This document shows positions 35,273 through 44,627 of a stretch of 64,000 nucleotides of DNA, piece after piece. The stretch is from contig JAFKFL010000026.1 of the NCBI GenBank assembly GCA_017308235.1, positions 1 to 64,000 on the forward strand, written 5' to 3'. Numbering within the stretch: position 1 is the stretch's first letter; each line of letters starts with the position of its first letter. Source of the stretch: Alphaproteobacteria bacterium (GTDB lineage Bacteria > Pseudomonadota > Alphaproteobacteria > Reyranellales > Reyranellaceae). The notes under the pieces are model-generated. The model was not told the origin of the DNA and did not search any database. It saw nothing but the letters and a program-made list of their open reading frames with translations. The translations under genes were made by a program, and so were the position numbers.

Positions 35273-36952
35273 ATGCTTGTCTCGCTTTCGATCCGCGACT
35301 TCGTCCTGATCGAAAAGCTCGATCTCACTTTCGCGCGCGGGCCGCAGCGCGGGCTGGGTGCGCTCACCGGCGAAACCGGCGCGGGCAAGTCGATCCTGAT
35401 CGACGCCTTGGGGCTGGCGCTGGGCGCCCGCGCTGAATCGGGCACGATCCGGCGTGGTGCGGCGCAAGCGACCGTCGCTGCCGCCTTCGATCTGCCGAAA
35501 AATCACGCCGCGCATGCGATCCTCGCCGAGCAGGGTCTCGATTCCGAGGACGTGCTGACCCTGCGCCGTGCCATGGGCGCCGACGGGCGCGGCCGCGCCT
35601 TCGTCAACGACCAGCCGGCGTCGGTCGCGCTGCTGCGGCGGTTGGGCGAGACGCTGGTCGAGATCCAGGGCCAGATGGAGCAGCACGGCCTGCTCGATAT
35701 CTCGACCCATCGCGCGGCGCTCGATGCTTTCGCGGGCCTCGAGAAACAGGCCGACGCGGTGCGCAGCGCCTGGCGCGACTGGCGTGCCGCCGAACAGGCG
35801 CGCGCCGAGGCTGAGGCGGCCGCCGTCGCGGCGCGCCGCGACGAGGAATTTTTGCGCCACGCCGTGAAGGAGCTGGAGGCGCTGGCGCCCAAGGCCGACG
35901 ACGAGGAGACGCTTGCCTCGGAGCGGCAGTTGCTGCGCGCCGGCAGCGCGCTGGGTGAAGCGGTGGCGCAGGCGTTGGCCGAGCTGGAGCAGGGGCGTGG
36001 CGCCGTCGCGGCGTTGCGGTCTGCGCACCGGCTGATCGAGCGCAATGCCGACAAAGCGGCTGGTCGCCTCGACGCGCCGCTCGCGGCACTCGACCGGGCG
36101 CTGAGCGAGGCGACCGAAGCGCAGGCCCAGCTCGAGACGGCACGCGATGCGCTGGAGTTCGATCCCAACCGGCTGGAGAAGATCGAGGAGCGGCTGTTCG
36201 CGCTGCGTGCCGCCGCCCGCAAGCACAACGTCACCGTCGCCGGGCTTGCGCCGCTGGCCGAAAAGATGACGACGCAGCTTGCCGCGCTCGACGATGGCGA
36301 GGCGGGCCTCAAGAAGCTCGCGGCCGCGGCGGGTGCGGCGCGTGCGGCTTATGTGAAGGCGGCCGAGGCGCAGGCGGCGGCCCGGCGCAAGGGCGCGGCG
36401 CGGCTCGACAAGGCCGTCGCGGCCGAGCTCGGACCGCTCAAGCTCGAGAAGGCGAAGTTCGTGACCGAGCTTGCGGCATTGCCGGAAGCGGACTGGTCGG
36501 AGTGGGGCACCGATCGCGTGCAATTCACCGTCGCCACCAATCCCGGCACGCCGCCCGCTCCAATCGCGAAGATTGCCTCCGGCGGTGAGCTGTCGCGTTT
36601 CCTGCTGGCGCTGAAGGTTTGCCTGGCCAAGGTGGGCGATGCGGCCACGATCGTGTTCGATGAAGTCGATTCCGGCATCGGCGGCGCCACGGCGGCGGCG
36701 GTGGGCGAGCGGCTGAAGCGGCTGGCCAAGGACGTGCAGGTGCTGGTCGTCACCCATTCGCCGCAGGTCGCCGCCGTCGCCGATCGCCACTGGCTGATCC
36801 GCAAGACGACGACCAAGAGCGCCGCCAGTACCGACGTGCTGGCGCTCGACGCCAAAGGCCGGCGCGAGGAGATCGCGCGCATGCTCTCGGGCGCGGAAGT
36901 GACTGCCGAAGCGCGTGCCGCCGCGGATCGTTTGTTGGCGGTGGCGAAATAA
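35273..36952 (+). CDS. recN: DNA repair protein RecN
   Basis: SMC-like ATPase that acts in recombinational repair of double-strand breaks. The 559 residues begin MLVSLSIRDFVLIEKLDL. They carry Walker A GETGAGKS, a long central coiled coil (Ala/Glu/Arg-rich, about 155-375), the ABC signature ASGGELSRF and Walker B IVFDEVDSGIGG with a closing VTHSPQVAA switch. Start is 10 bases after bamD. A family A repeat follows the stop. Confidence 0.97.
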   Translation: MLVSLSIRDFVLIEKLDLTFARGPQRGLGALTGETGAGKSILIDALGLALGARAESGTIRRGAAQATVAAAFDLPKNHAAHAILAEQGLDSEDVLTLRRAMGADGRGRAFVNDQPASVALLRRLGETLVEIQGQMEQHGLLDISTHRAALDAFAGLEKQADAVRSAWRDWRAAEQARAEAEAAAVAARRDEEFLRHAVKELEALAPKADDEETLASERQLLRAGSALGEAVAQALAELEQGRGAVAALRSAHRLIERNADKAAGRLDAPLAALDRALSEATEAQAQLETARDALEFDPNRLEKIEERLFALRAAARKHNVTVAGLAPLAEKMTTQLAALDDGEAGLKKLAAAAGAARAAYVKAAEAQAAARRKGAARLDKAVAAELGPLKLEKAKFVTELAALPEADWSEWGTDRVQFTVATNPGTPPAPIAKIASGGELSRFLLALKVCLAKVGDAATIVFDEVDSGIGGATAAAVGERLKRLAKDVQVLVVTHSPQVAAVADRHWLIRKTTTKSAASTDVLALDAKGRREEIARMLSGAEVTAEARAAADRLLAVAK

Positions 36953-36957
36953 TTCGG

Positions 36958-37026
36958 TGTCATTCCGAACGCAGTGAGGGATCTTTTGCAGCGTTGATTA
37001 AAGATCCCTCGCTACGATCGGGATGA
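36958..37026. repeat. Dispersed palindromic repeat, family A, copy 1
   Basis: A 69-base imperfect palindrome running from TGTCATTCCGAACGCAGTGA to CGATCGGGATGA, with GGGATCTTTT/AAAGATCCC as inner arms. It separates recN from ligA. Confidence 0.85.
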
Positions 37027-37064
37027 AACGGATATGTGGGGCACGAGGTCAACAGGAGAAGACA

Positions 37065-39224
37065 ATGTCGCGTGCCGCGAAGTTCAAGGCCGCTCTGGCG
37101 GTCGATGAGATGACCGAGCGACAGGCGCGAGCCGAGCACAAGCGCCTGGCCGAGGAGATCGCCCGCCACGACGAGCTCTATCACAACAAGGACGCGCCGG
37201 AGATCTCCGATGCGGACTACGACAAGCTGCGCCAGCGGCTGAAAGCGGTCGAAGCGCGCTTCCCGCAGCTGGTCGACAAGGAGAGCCCCACGCAGCGCGT
37301 GGCGCCGGTCCCGACCACGGCCTTCGCCAAGGTCCGCCACCTGAAGCCGATGCTGTCGCTCGACAACGCCTTCACTGACGAGGAGCTGCAGGGCTTTTTC
37401 GATCGCGTGCGCCGCGGCCTGGAGCGCGAGACCGACCTCAAGCCGGATGCCGAGATCGCCTACAGCTGCGAGGCCAAGATCGACGGCCTGTCGATCAGCC
37501 TGCGCTACGAGGATGGCGAATTTATCCAGGGCGCGACGCGCGGCGACGGCACGACCGGTGAGGACGTTACGGCCAACCTGCGCACCATCAAGGACATCCC
37601 GCACAAGCTGAAAGGCCGGTTGGTGCCCAAGGCCTTCGACGTGCGCGGCGAGGTCTATATGGAGCGCAAGGCGTTCCTGGAATTGAACGCCCGCCAGGTC
37701 GCGGCCGGCGAGAAGGCCTACGTCAACCCGCGAAACACCGCTGCCGGCTCGCTGCGCCAGCTCGATCCCAAGATCACGGCGACGCGGCCGCTGCGCTTCT
37801 TCGCCTATGCCTGGGGCGAGGCCGAGCCGCGGCACTGGAAGACGCACAGCGAGTACCTGAAGCTCCTGAAGGAGTGGGGCTTCCACACAAACCCGCTCAC
37901 CAAGCTCTGCCGCACGCCCGACGAGGTGCGCGCCTTCTACAAGAAGATGGGTGCCGAGCGGCCGTCGCTGCCCTACGACATCGACGGCGTCGTCTACAAG
38001 CTCGACCGCATCGACTGGCAGGAGCGGTTGGGCTTCGTCAGCCGCGCGCCGCGCTGGGCGATCGCCCACAAGTTCCCGGCCGAACAGGCACGCACGCGGC
38101 TCAAGGGCATCTTCATCCAGGTCGGCCGCACCGGGGCCCTGACACCGGTCGCCGATCTCGAGCCGATCACCGTTGGCGGAGTCGTGGTGGCCCGCGCCAC
38201 CCTGCACAATGCCGACGAGATCGAGCGGCTCGACGTGCGCACGGGAGACATGGTGATCGTGCAGCGGGCCGGCGACGTGATCCCGCAGGTGCTGGGCTTC
38301 GTGCCCGAGGAGCGACCCAAGAAGACCGAGAAGTTCCACTTCCCCACCAAGTGCCCTTGTCCACTCAAGACCGAGGTCAAGAGCGAGGAGGGGGGCGTGG
38401 TGCGGCGCTGCTCGGGCGGCCTGGAATGCCCGTTCCAGCAGGTCGAGCGGCTGCGCTACTTCGTGTCGCGCAACTGCTTCGACATCGAGGGCCTGGGCGG
38501 CACGCACATCGAGAATTTCTTCAATGACGGGCTGCTGAAGATCCCGGGCGACATCTTCCGGTTGCCCAAGCGCAAGGACGAGATCAGGAAGCGCGAGGGC
38601 TGGGGCGAGCTGTCGGTCAACAACCTCATCAACGCGATCGAGGAGCGCAAGACCATCTCGCTCGACCGCTTCATCAATGCCATCGGCATCCCGCTGATCG
38701 GTGAGGCCACCGCCAAGCTCATGGCCCAGGAATATGGCGACGTCGACACCTGGCTGGCAGAGATGCTGAAGGCCGCCAAGGAGCGCAAGAAGACTCCAGA
38801 CGAGGTCAAGAAAGAGAAGGCCGCCGCCGACGTGGGCGAAAGCTACGGCCGGCTGTGCAACATCGAGCAGATCGGCGTTACCACGGCCGACGAGATCTGC
38901 GAGTTCTTCAGCGAGGGCCACAATGTCGAGATCATCCGGGACCTGCGCAAGCAGCTCACCGTCGAGGGCGTGACGCGCCGCGTGATCGCCGCCGATGCGC
39001 CGCTCAAGGACAAGATCGTGGTCTTCACCGGTGAGCTCTCCACCATGACCCGCGACGCCGCCAAGGCGCGCGCCGAAGAGTTGGGCGCGAAGGTGACCGA
39101 TTCGGTGTCGAAGAAGACCAGCCTCGTCGTTGTCGGCGAGAATGCCGGCTCCAAGGCCCGCAAGGCCGCCGAGCTCGGCGTCAAGACGTTGACGGAGGAG
39201 GAGTGGGTGGAGCTCTCGTCATAG
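37065..39224 (+). CDS. ligA: NAD-dependent DNA ligase LigA
   Basis: The replicative NAD+-dependent ligase that seals nicks between Okazaki fragments. The 719 residues show the NAD-binding Ia domain (YYDxxx-type HDELYHNKDAPEISDADYD), the adenylated lysine in CEAKIDGLSISL, the OB-fold, a four-Cys zinc finger (CPCPLKTE...CSGGLECPF), helix-hairpin-helix repeats and a C-terminal BRCT domain (LKDKIVVFTGELSTMTRDAAK). AGGAGAA precedes the chosen ATG; an upstream ATG reads into the family A repeat and is rejected. Some extra basic sequence (ERKKTPDEVKKEKAA) interrupts the HhH region. Confidence 0.97.
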   Translation: MSRAAKFKAALAVDEMTERQARAEHKRLAEEIARHDELYHNKDAPEISDADYDKLRQRLKAVEARFPQLVDKESPTQRVAPVPTTAFAKVRHLKPMLSLDNAFTDEELQGFFDRVRRGLERETDLKPDAEIAYSCEAKIDGLSISLRYEDGEFIQGATRGDGTTGEDVTANLRTIKDIPHKLKGRLVPKAFDVRGEVYMERKAFLELNARQVAAGEKAYVNPRNTAAGSLRQLDPKITATRPLRFFAYAWGEAEPRHWKTHSEYLKLLKEWGFHTNPLTKLCRTPDEVRAFYKKMGAERPSLPYDIDGVVYKLDRIDWQERLGFVSRAPRWAIAHKFPAEQARTRLKGIFIQVGRTGALTPVADLEPITVGGVVVARATLHNADEIERLDVRTGDMVIVQRAGDVIPQVLGFVPEERPKKTEKFHFPTKCPCPLKTEVKSEEGGVVRRCSGGLECPFQQVERLRYFVSRNCFDIEGLGGTHIENFFNDGLLKIPGDIFRLPKRKDEIRKREGWGELSVNNLINAIEERKTISLDRFINAIGIPLIGEATAKLMAQEYGDVDTWLAEMLKAAKERKKTPDEVKKEKAAADVGESYGRLCNIEQIGVTTADEICEFFSEGHNVEIIRDLRKQLTVEGVTRRVIAADAPLKDKIVVFTGELSTMTRDAAKARAEELGAKVTDSVSKKTSLVVVGENAGSKARKAAELGVKTLTEEEWVELSS

Positions 39225-39242
39225 AGATTTTCATGCTCTTTT

Positions 39243-39321
39243 GGACCGCGAGCGTCCCGCTCGTTCAGGCTCATGAGCGAGCGGGACCCTTCGGCAATCT
39301 CAGGGCAGGCGCTCGCGGTCC
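39243..39321. repeat. Dispersed palindromic repeat, family C, copy 2
   Basis: A 79-base element from GGACCGCGAGCG to CGCTCGCGGTCC containing CTCATGAG, with a GCGTCCCGCTCG/CGAGCGGGAC inner hairpin. It lies between the convergent ligA and threonine synthase genes. Confidence 0.85.
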
Positions 39322-39343
39322 GGAAGAACTTGAGCTCGATGAC

Positions 39344-40576
39344 TCAGAGCTTGGCGAAGTCGATCGGGCCGTTGCGGTCAAGCGGGCGGCCGCCGTCGGC
39401 CATCGGGTATTTTAGGCCGGAGGCGCAGTTGAACAGCACCACGCGGTCGGTCTTGCTGATCCGGCCGTCGGCCAGCGCCTGCTTGTAGGCGGCCGCGGTC
39501 GCCGCACCTTCGGGGCACAGCAGGACTCCCTCCTGACGCGCGATGTCATCGAGCGTCGCCGAAATGGCGCTGTCGTCGACGGCTGACGCGAAGCCGCCTG
39601 AATCGCGCACGGCATCAAGAATGAGGAAATCGCCGATGGCGACGGGCACGCGGATCCCGGCCGCGACGGTGTGCGCATCCTGCCACAGCTCGGCATGGCG
39701 GCTGTTGCTCTCGAAGGCGCGCACGATCGGCGCACAGCCCGATGCCTGAACCGCGATCATCTTGGGCCGCTTCTTGCCGATGAAGCCAATGGCCTCGAGC
39801 TCGGCGAAGGCCTTCCACATGCCGATCAATCCCGTGCCGCCGCCGGTCGGATAGAAGATCGCGTCGGGCAGCTCCCAGCCGAGCTGCTCGGCGAGCTCCA
39901 GCCCCATCGTCTTCTTGCCTTCGATGCGATAGGGCTCCTTCAGCGTCGAAGTGTCGAACCAGCCCGCCTTGTCCTTGCCGGCGCCGACCAGCTTGCCGCA
40001 GTCGTTGATCAGCCCGTTCACCTTGTAGACGCGCGCACCGCACTCGGCGATCTCGTTCACATTCACCACAGGCGTGTCGTCGGGGCAGAACACCACCGTC
40101 TCGATGCCAGCCCGGCTGGCGTAGGCGGCGAGTGCGGCGCCGGCGTTGCCGTTGGTCGGCATCGCCATTTTCTTGATCCCGAATTCCTTGGCCATGCAGA
40201 CAGCCAAGGCGAGACCGCGCGCCTTGAACGATCCCGTCGGCAGCCGGCCCTCGTCCTTGACGATGATCTCGCCGGACACGCCGAGCGACTTGGCGAGCCG
40301 CGGCATCGACATGAGAGGCGTCATCACCTCGCCAAGGGAGACGATGTTCTCGGGTTTGCGCACGGGCAGCAACTCGCGATAGCGCCACCAATCCGGTGTG
40401 CGCTGGGCGAGCTTCTCCTTGGTCAGCGCTTTCTTCACACCCGCCAGGTCGTACCGCACCAGGATGGGATAGCCGGCCGGCGACAGGTTGTGCGGAACGT
40501 CCGCGGGCAGTTTCTCGCCGGTCATCGCGCATTCGAGATGCGTCACAAACGTTGGCAAATCGGGAAAAGTCGTCAT
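39344..40576 (-). CDS. thrC: Threonine synthase-family PLP enzyme
   Basis: A 410-residue fold type II PLP enzyme, most like the threonine synthases that convert O-phosphohomoserine to threonine. The PLP lysine lies in PTGSFKARGLAL, the phosphate loop is PTGGGTGLIGMW, and the N terminus THLECAMTGEKLPADVPH has the form of a degenerate zinc-ribbon leader seen in this class. The ATG is placed at MTTFPDLPTF; longer in-frame extension upstream is non-homologous. Related diaminopropionate or cysteate synthases cannot be fully excluded. Confidence 0.85.
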   Translation of the reverse strand: MTTFPDLPTFVTHLECAMTGEKLPADVPHNLSPAGYPILVRYDLAGVKKALTKEKLAQRTPDWWRYRELLPVRKPENIVSLGEVMTPLMSMPRLAKSLGVSGEIIVKDEGRLPTGSFKARGLALAVCMAKEFGIKKMAMPTNGNAGAALAAYASRAGIETVVFCPDDTPVVNVNEIAECGARVYKVNGLINDCGKLVGAGKDKAGWFDTSTLKEPYRIEGKKTMGLELAEQLGWELPDAIFYPTGGGTGLIGMWKAFAELEAIGFIGKKRPKMIAVQASGCAPIVRAFESNSRHAELWQDAHTVAAGIRVPVAIGDFLILDAVRDSGGFASAVDDSAISATLDDIARQEGVLLCPEGAATAAAYKQALADGRISKTDRVVLFNCASGLKYPMADGGRPLDRNGPIDFAKL

Positions 40577-40679
40577 TGTCTCGCTTTCTTCGCTACTACA
40601 GGACCATAGAGTCGGCAGGAGCATCATGCCAGTAAACCTCGTGCGACATGACGGCAGGCGGAGACGCCGGGTAGGAGCG

Positions 40680-41351
40680 ATGTTCAGGCCTTCCACAGCA
40701 TTGGCTCTCGTCCTGCTGGCTCTTGCCGCCAGTCCACCGACTGCTTCCGGACAACCCATGACTGAAACAAAGCTACATATGGCGGCTGCGGACAATGACG
40801 CCGCGGCGATCGCGACAATCATTGCGCAGGGTGCTGAAATCGATGCTCGCGACAGTGAAGGCCGCACAGCGTTGCTGCTCGCTACGCATCGCAACAACGT
40901 CGATGCCGCGAAGGCACTGATCGAAGCCGGCGCCGACGTCAATGCCAAGGACAACATGAAGGACAGCGCCTATCTCTATGCCGGTGCGCGCGGCCACCTC
41001 GAAATCCTGAAGATGACGCTCGCGCATGGCGCCGATCTCAGGAGCACCAACCGCTATGGCGGCACCGCCCTGATTCCGGCGGCGGAGCGGGGGCATGTGG
41101 ACATGGTCCGCACTCTCATCGCGGCCGGAGTCGACGTCGATCACGTCAACAACCTCGGTTGGACAGCGCTGCTCGAGGCCATTCTCCTGAGCGACGGTGG
41201 CCCTCGTCATCAGCTCATTGTTCAGCTCCTCGTCGCGGCAGGCGCCAACGTCAATCTCGCCGACCGGGAAGGCGTCACCCCGCTCCAGCACGCACGCAGC
41301 CGCGGATACAGGGAGATCGAAAAGATCCTTGTCACGGCGAATGCGCGCTGA
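40680..41351 (+). CDS. Secreted ankyrin-repeat protein
   Basis: A 223-residue protein with a signal peptide (MFRPSTALALVLLALAASPPTASG) and five ankyrin repeats (about residues 30-215). Typical units are DSEGRTALLLATHRNNVDAAKALIEAGADVN and NRYGGTALIPAAERGHVDMVRTLIAAGVDVD. TAGGAG lies four bases before this ATG; an in-frame ATG 54 bases upstream would place basic residues before the signal. Ankyrin proteins bind other proteins; a periplasmic or exported partner is implied but not identifiable. It is divergent from threonine synthase. Confidence 0.88.
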   Translation: MFRPSTALALVLLALAASPPTASGQPMTETKLHMAAADNDAAAIATIIAQGAEIDARDSEGRTALLLATHRNNVDAAKALIEAGADVNAKDNMKDSAYLYAGARGHLEILKMTLAHGADLRSTNRYGGTALIPAAERGHVDMVRTLIAAGVDVDHVNNLGWTALLEAILLSDGGPRHQLIVQLLVAAGANVNLADREGVTPLQHARSRGYREIEKILVTANAR

Positions 41352-41440
41352 AAGCAGGGTCGCGGTGACGAGCCGTCTGCCGAGGACGGCACCGCCCGGG
41401 AAATTCATGCTACGCTTCCAACCTGTGATGGAAGGTAGGC

Positions 41441-42394
41441 ATGCCCGATCATCCGATCGACGCGCAGGCTGACGCGCGCGTACTTCTGCGGCGAGCAAGA
41501 GGACCAGCCGGACGCGGCAGCCTGCGCAAGCTCATGCGGCGCAGATCGACGATCGCCTTCCTGATGACCCTGCCGCTCATTACGCTGATCGTCGTGCTTT
41601 TGGTTTATCCCATGGGCTACGCGATCCATCTTTCGATGCTCGACAGGCACCTGACCAGGTTCGTCGGGCTCGACAATTTCGCTTTAGTGATCAGCCGTAG
41701 TTCGTTTTGGCGGGTGCTCTACCAGACGAGTCTGTTCACTATCGCCGCCGTGACTGTCAAGGCGATCATCGGTTTCGTGATGGCGCTGCTCATGCACAAC
41801 ATCCCGGCCAAGGGCCAGCGTTGGTGGCGCGGCATGCTGCTCGTGCCGTGGGTCATCCCGCCGTCGATGAGCGGGCTCGCCTGGCGGCAGCTGTTCGATC
41901 CGTCCTACAGCCCGTTCAACTGGATCCTCGAACATCTCGGCATGCACAGTATCTTTTGGCTCGGCGACACCGACTGGGCACGATTCTGCGTGATCGTCGT
42001 GACTATATGGTTTGGCGCGCCGTTCTTCATGATCATGTGCCTGGCGTGGCTGAAGTCCGTGCCCGAGGAGATCTACGAGGCGGCGTCGATCGATGGCGCC
42101 AACGGGTGGCAGCGCCTGCGCTATGTGACATTGCCGCTGATGCGCAACGCCCTTGCCATCACCATGCTGTTCTCCACGATTGGCGGCTTCACCGGCTTCA
42201 CCATCGTGTACGTGCTGACCGGCGGCGGCCCGCTGGGGACGACCCAGGTGTTGGCCACCGCGGCATTCTTCCTCAGCATCATGGCCGGCAATTTCCCGTT
42301 GGGATCCAGCGTGTCGCTTTTCATGTTGCCGGTCCTGGCGATCGCCGCGACCCTTATCCTGCGTGGCATCGCCAAGCGGGGGAGTCACGCCTGA
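41441..42394 (+). CDS. Orphan sugar-type ABC permease (MalF/UgpA-like)
   Basis: A 317-residue permease of the carbohydrate-uptake (CUT1) class with six membrane segments. The coupling loop EEIYEAASIDGANGWQRLRYVTLPLM is at about residues 206-231, and FTIVYVLTGGGPLGTTQVLAT is typical of the first (MalF-like) permease of such systems. Normally this subunit is encoded with a second permease, an ATPase and a sugar-binding protein. None is nearby: upstream is the ankyrin gene, and a convergent peptidase starts 10 bases downstream. It may pair with components encoded elsewhere, or be an operon remnant. Confidence 0.9.
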   Translation: MPDHPIDAQADARVLLRRARGPAGRGSLRKLMRRRSTIAFLMTLPLITLIVVLLVYPMGYAIHLSMLDRHLTRFVGLDNFALVISRSSFWRVLYQTSLFTIAAVTVKAIIGFVMALLMHNIPAKGQRWWRGMLLVPWVIPPSMSGLAWRQLFDPSYSPFNWILEHLGMHSIFWLGDTDWARFCVIVVTIWFGAPFFMIMCLAWLKSVPEEIYEAASIDGANGWQRLRYVTLPLMRNALAITMLFSTIGGFTGFTIVYVLTGGGPLGTTQVLATAAFFLSIMAGNFPLGSSVSLFMLPVLAIAATLILRGIAKRGSHA

Positions 42395-42404
42395 CGTTTC
42401 GATC

Positions 42405-44414
42405 CTAGATCGCGCGTGTTGCCTGCTCGAGCCAGCGGCGCGTCTCGTCGTCGACCTGCGGCGCGACGGTCTCGCGGACACGCTTGTGATAGGCGTTGAG
42501 CCAGTCGCGCTCGGCCGCGGTGAGCAGCGCAGGCTCGACACAGTTGAGGTCGATCGGCGCCAGGGTCAGCGTCTCGAATTCGAGGTAGCGGCGGTCGGCG
42601 CCCTCGATCTTGGCCTCGCGCACCGCCAGCAGGTTCTCGATGCGGATGCCATAGGCGCCGGCTTTGTAGTAGCCGGGCTCGTTGCTCACGATCATGCCCG
42701 CCTGCAGGGCGACGTTGCTCGCGACCTTGGAGATGCGCTGCGGGCCCTCATGCACCGAGAGATAGGCGCCGACGCCGTGACCGGTACCGTGGTCGTAGTC
42801 GAGCCCGACCTGCCACAGCGCGTAGCGGGCGAGGGCGTCGAGCTGCGAGCCGGTGGTTCCGGCCGGAAAGCGCGCCATGGCGAGCGCGATATGGCCCTTC
42901 AGCACGCGGGTGAAGTGGTCGCGCATCTCCGCGTCGGGCGTGCCGATGCCGACAGTGCGCGTGATGTCGGTCGTGCCGTCGCGGTACTGGCCGCCTGAGT
43001 CGACGAGATAGAGCGAGCCCGACTCCAAGGTGCGCTCGGTCGCCTTCGAGGCATGGTAGTGAACGATAGCGCCGTTCGGGCCCGCGCCGGAAATCGTGTC
43101 GAACGAGAGGTCGCGCAGCTTGCCGGTTTCCTGGCGCATCTTCTGCAGCCGGTCGGACGCCGCGATCTCGCGCACCGCACCGCCCTTCGATTCATGCGCC
43201 AGCCAGCCGAGGAAGCGGCTCACGGCGGCGCCATCGCGGCGATGGGCGACGCGGATGCCTTCCAGTTCGACCGGATTCTTGCAGGCCTTGGGCAGGGCCA
43301 CCGGATCGGCGTCGCGCACCATCGTGACGCCTGCCGCCTTTAGTCGCGTGGCGGCCCAGTAGGGCGCGGTCGCGGTTTCGATCAGCACGCGCTTGGTTGC
43401 CTTGCCCAGCATGTCGAGCGCGGGACCAAGCTCCTCCGGTGGCGCCAGCGTGACGGAATTACCGAGCCACGCGACGGTGCGTGCCGGGATCTTGCGGCGA
43501 TCCATGTAGAGATCGACATGGCCGTCGCTGTGCAGGAGCGCGAAGCCGAGCGGGAAGGGCGTGCGTGGTACATCGCCGCCGCGCACGTTCAGAAGCCAGG
43601 CGATCGAGTCGGGCGCCGTCAGCAGGGCGACATCGGCACCGCGCGCGGCGACGATCTCGGCGATGCGCTTGCGCCGGTCGGCGCTGCTTTCGCCGGAGAA
43701 CTCCTCTGGATGCGGCACCACGGGGGCGAGCGGCGCGGCCGGCCGGTCGCGCCACACGGTGTCGATGGGATTCTGTTCGACCGGCACGAAGCTGCCGCCG
43801 GCGCGCTCGGCGGCGCGTGCGAAGCGGTCGAAGCCATCGACCGTCTGCAACCAGGGATCGAAGCCGAGCCTGCCGCCCTTGGGCAGGTTCTCGGCAATCC
43901 AGGTTTCGGGCGACTGCTCGGGGATCTGGTGCGGCACGAAAGCGGCTGTATCGACCTGGCCGCGCACGGCGAGCGTATAGCGGCCATCGATGAAGATGGC
44001 GGCCCGGTCCACCAGCACGATCGCAAGTCCCGCCGAGCCCGCGAATCCCGTGAGCCAGGCGAGTCGCTGCGACCGGCGAGGCACATACTCGCCCTGGTGC
44101 TCGTCGGCGCGCGGGACGATGAAGCCGTCGAGATCGCGGCGCTTCAGCTCGGCACGCAGGGCCGCCAGCCGTTCCGGCGGGGCTGGGGACGCTCCGAGGC
44201 CGCCGTCATTGCGAGCGAGCTCTGCCCGCCAGGCTTCCAGGGCCCGGGCCAACTCTGGATCGGCGCCGGGAGCGACCAGCTCGACCCATTCGGGACCGGC
44301 CAGCCCTTCGGGAGCGGCGGCCACGCCACGCATCAGGGCTTCGAGGTCGGCGGCCTCTGCCGCCTGACCGCGCTGGCGCAACAGGTGGAGAACGTCGTCG
44401 GGTGCAGAACTCAT
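42405..44414 (-). CDS. pepP: Xaa-Pro aminopeptidase (aminopeptidase P, M24B)
   Basis: A 669-residue cytosolic metallopeptidase removing N-terminal residues that precede proline. It has the long, three-part architecture: two creatinase-like N domains (one starts LAALRAELKRRDLDGFIVPRADEHQGEY) and a C-terminal pita-bread domain. The dinuclear metal ligands are recognisable in VDSGGQYRDGTTDITRT (two Asp), GTGHGVG (His), NEPGYY (Glu) and GIRIENL (Glu). About 70 extra residues precede the first creatinase domain. Start at MSSAPDD; an ATG seven codons upstream is possible. Confidence 0.93.
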   Translation of the reverse strand: MSSAPDDVLHLLRQRGQAAEAADLEALMRGVAAAPEGLAGPEWVELVAPGADPELARALEAWRAELARNDGGLGASPAPPERLAALRAELKRRDLDGFIVPRADEHQGEYVPRRSQRLAWLTGFAGSAGLAIVLVDRAAIFIDGRYTLAVRGQVDTAAFVPHQIPEQSPETWIAENLPKGGRLGFDPWLQTVDGFDRFARAAERAGGSFVPVEQNPIDTVWRDRPAAPLAPVVPHPEEFSGESSADRRKRIAEIVAARGADVALLTAPDSIAWLLNVRGGDVPRTPFPLGFALLHSDGHVDLYMDRRKIPARTVAWLGNSVTLAPPEELGPALDMLGKATKRVLIETATAPYWAATRLKAAGVTMVRDADPVALPKACKNPVELEGIRVAHRRDGAAVSRFLGWLAHESKGGAVREIAASDRLQKMRQETGKLRDLSFDTISGAGPNGAIVHYHASKATERTLESGSLYLVDSGGQYRDGTTDITRTVGIGTPDAEMRDHFTRVLKGHIALAMARFPAGTTGSQLDALARYALWQVGLDYDHGTGHGVGAYLSVHEGPQRISKVASNVALQAGMIVSNEPGYYKAGAYGIRIENLLAVREAKIEGADRRYLEFETLTLAPIDLNCVEPALLTAAERDWLNAYHKRVRETVAPQVDDETRRWLEQATRAI

Positions 44415-44580
44415 GATGCCACCGACCCTAAACATGGGGTGAAAGAGAGGCAAACACAGCAATTGTTGTTCTTTTGCACCAGCGAAATGCAAAAAAAATC
44501 TGTGACATGCGTTGTTTGCATATCAGGCCCTCTCCCACGGGTTTTGTCGTTGTAACTCAAAGCACTATATTCCGTTCCTG

Positions 44581-44608
44581 TGCGACGCAGCATTTGCACT
44601 GCGTCGCA
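44581..44608 (+). promoter_or_regulatory. Perfect stem-loop just before the DUF1127 ribosome site
   Basis: TGCGACGCAG-CATTTGCA-CTGCGTCGCA: ten perfect base pairs and an eight-base loop, ending six bases before the AGAGGAG ribosome site of the next gene. It could be an operator, or an RNA element controlling translation or stability. Confidence 0.6.
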
Positions 44609-44627
44609 GCATCGAGAGGAGTTTTCC

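Noticed and set aside
35114..38921. Antisense frames of 558 and 653 codons opposite recN and ligA.
   Set aside because: The sense-strand genes are certain and have complete motifs; the antisense proteins are low-complexity shadow products.
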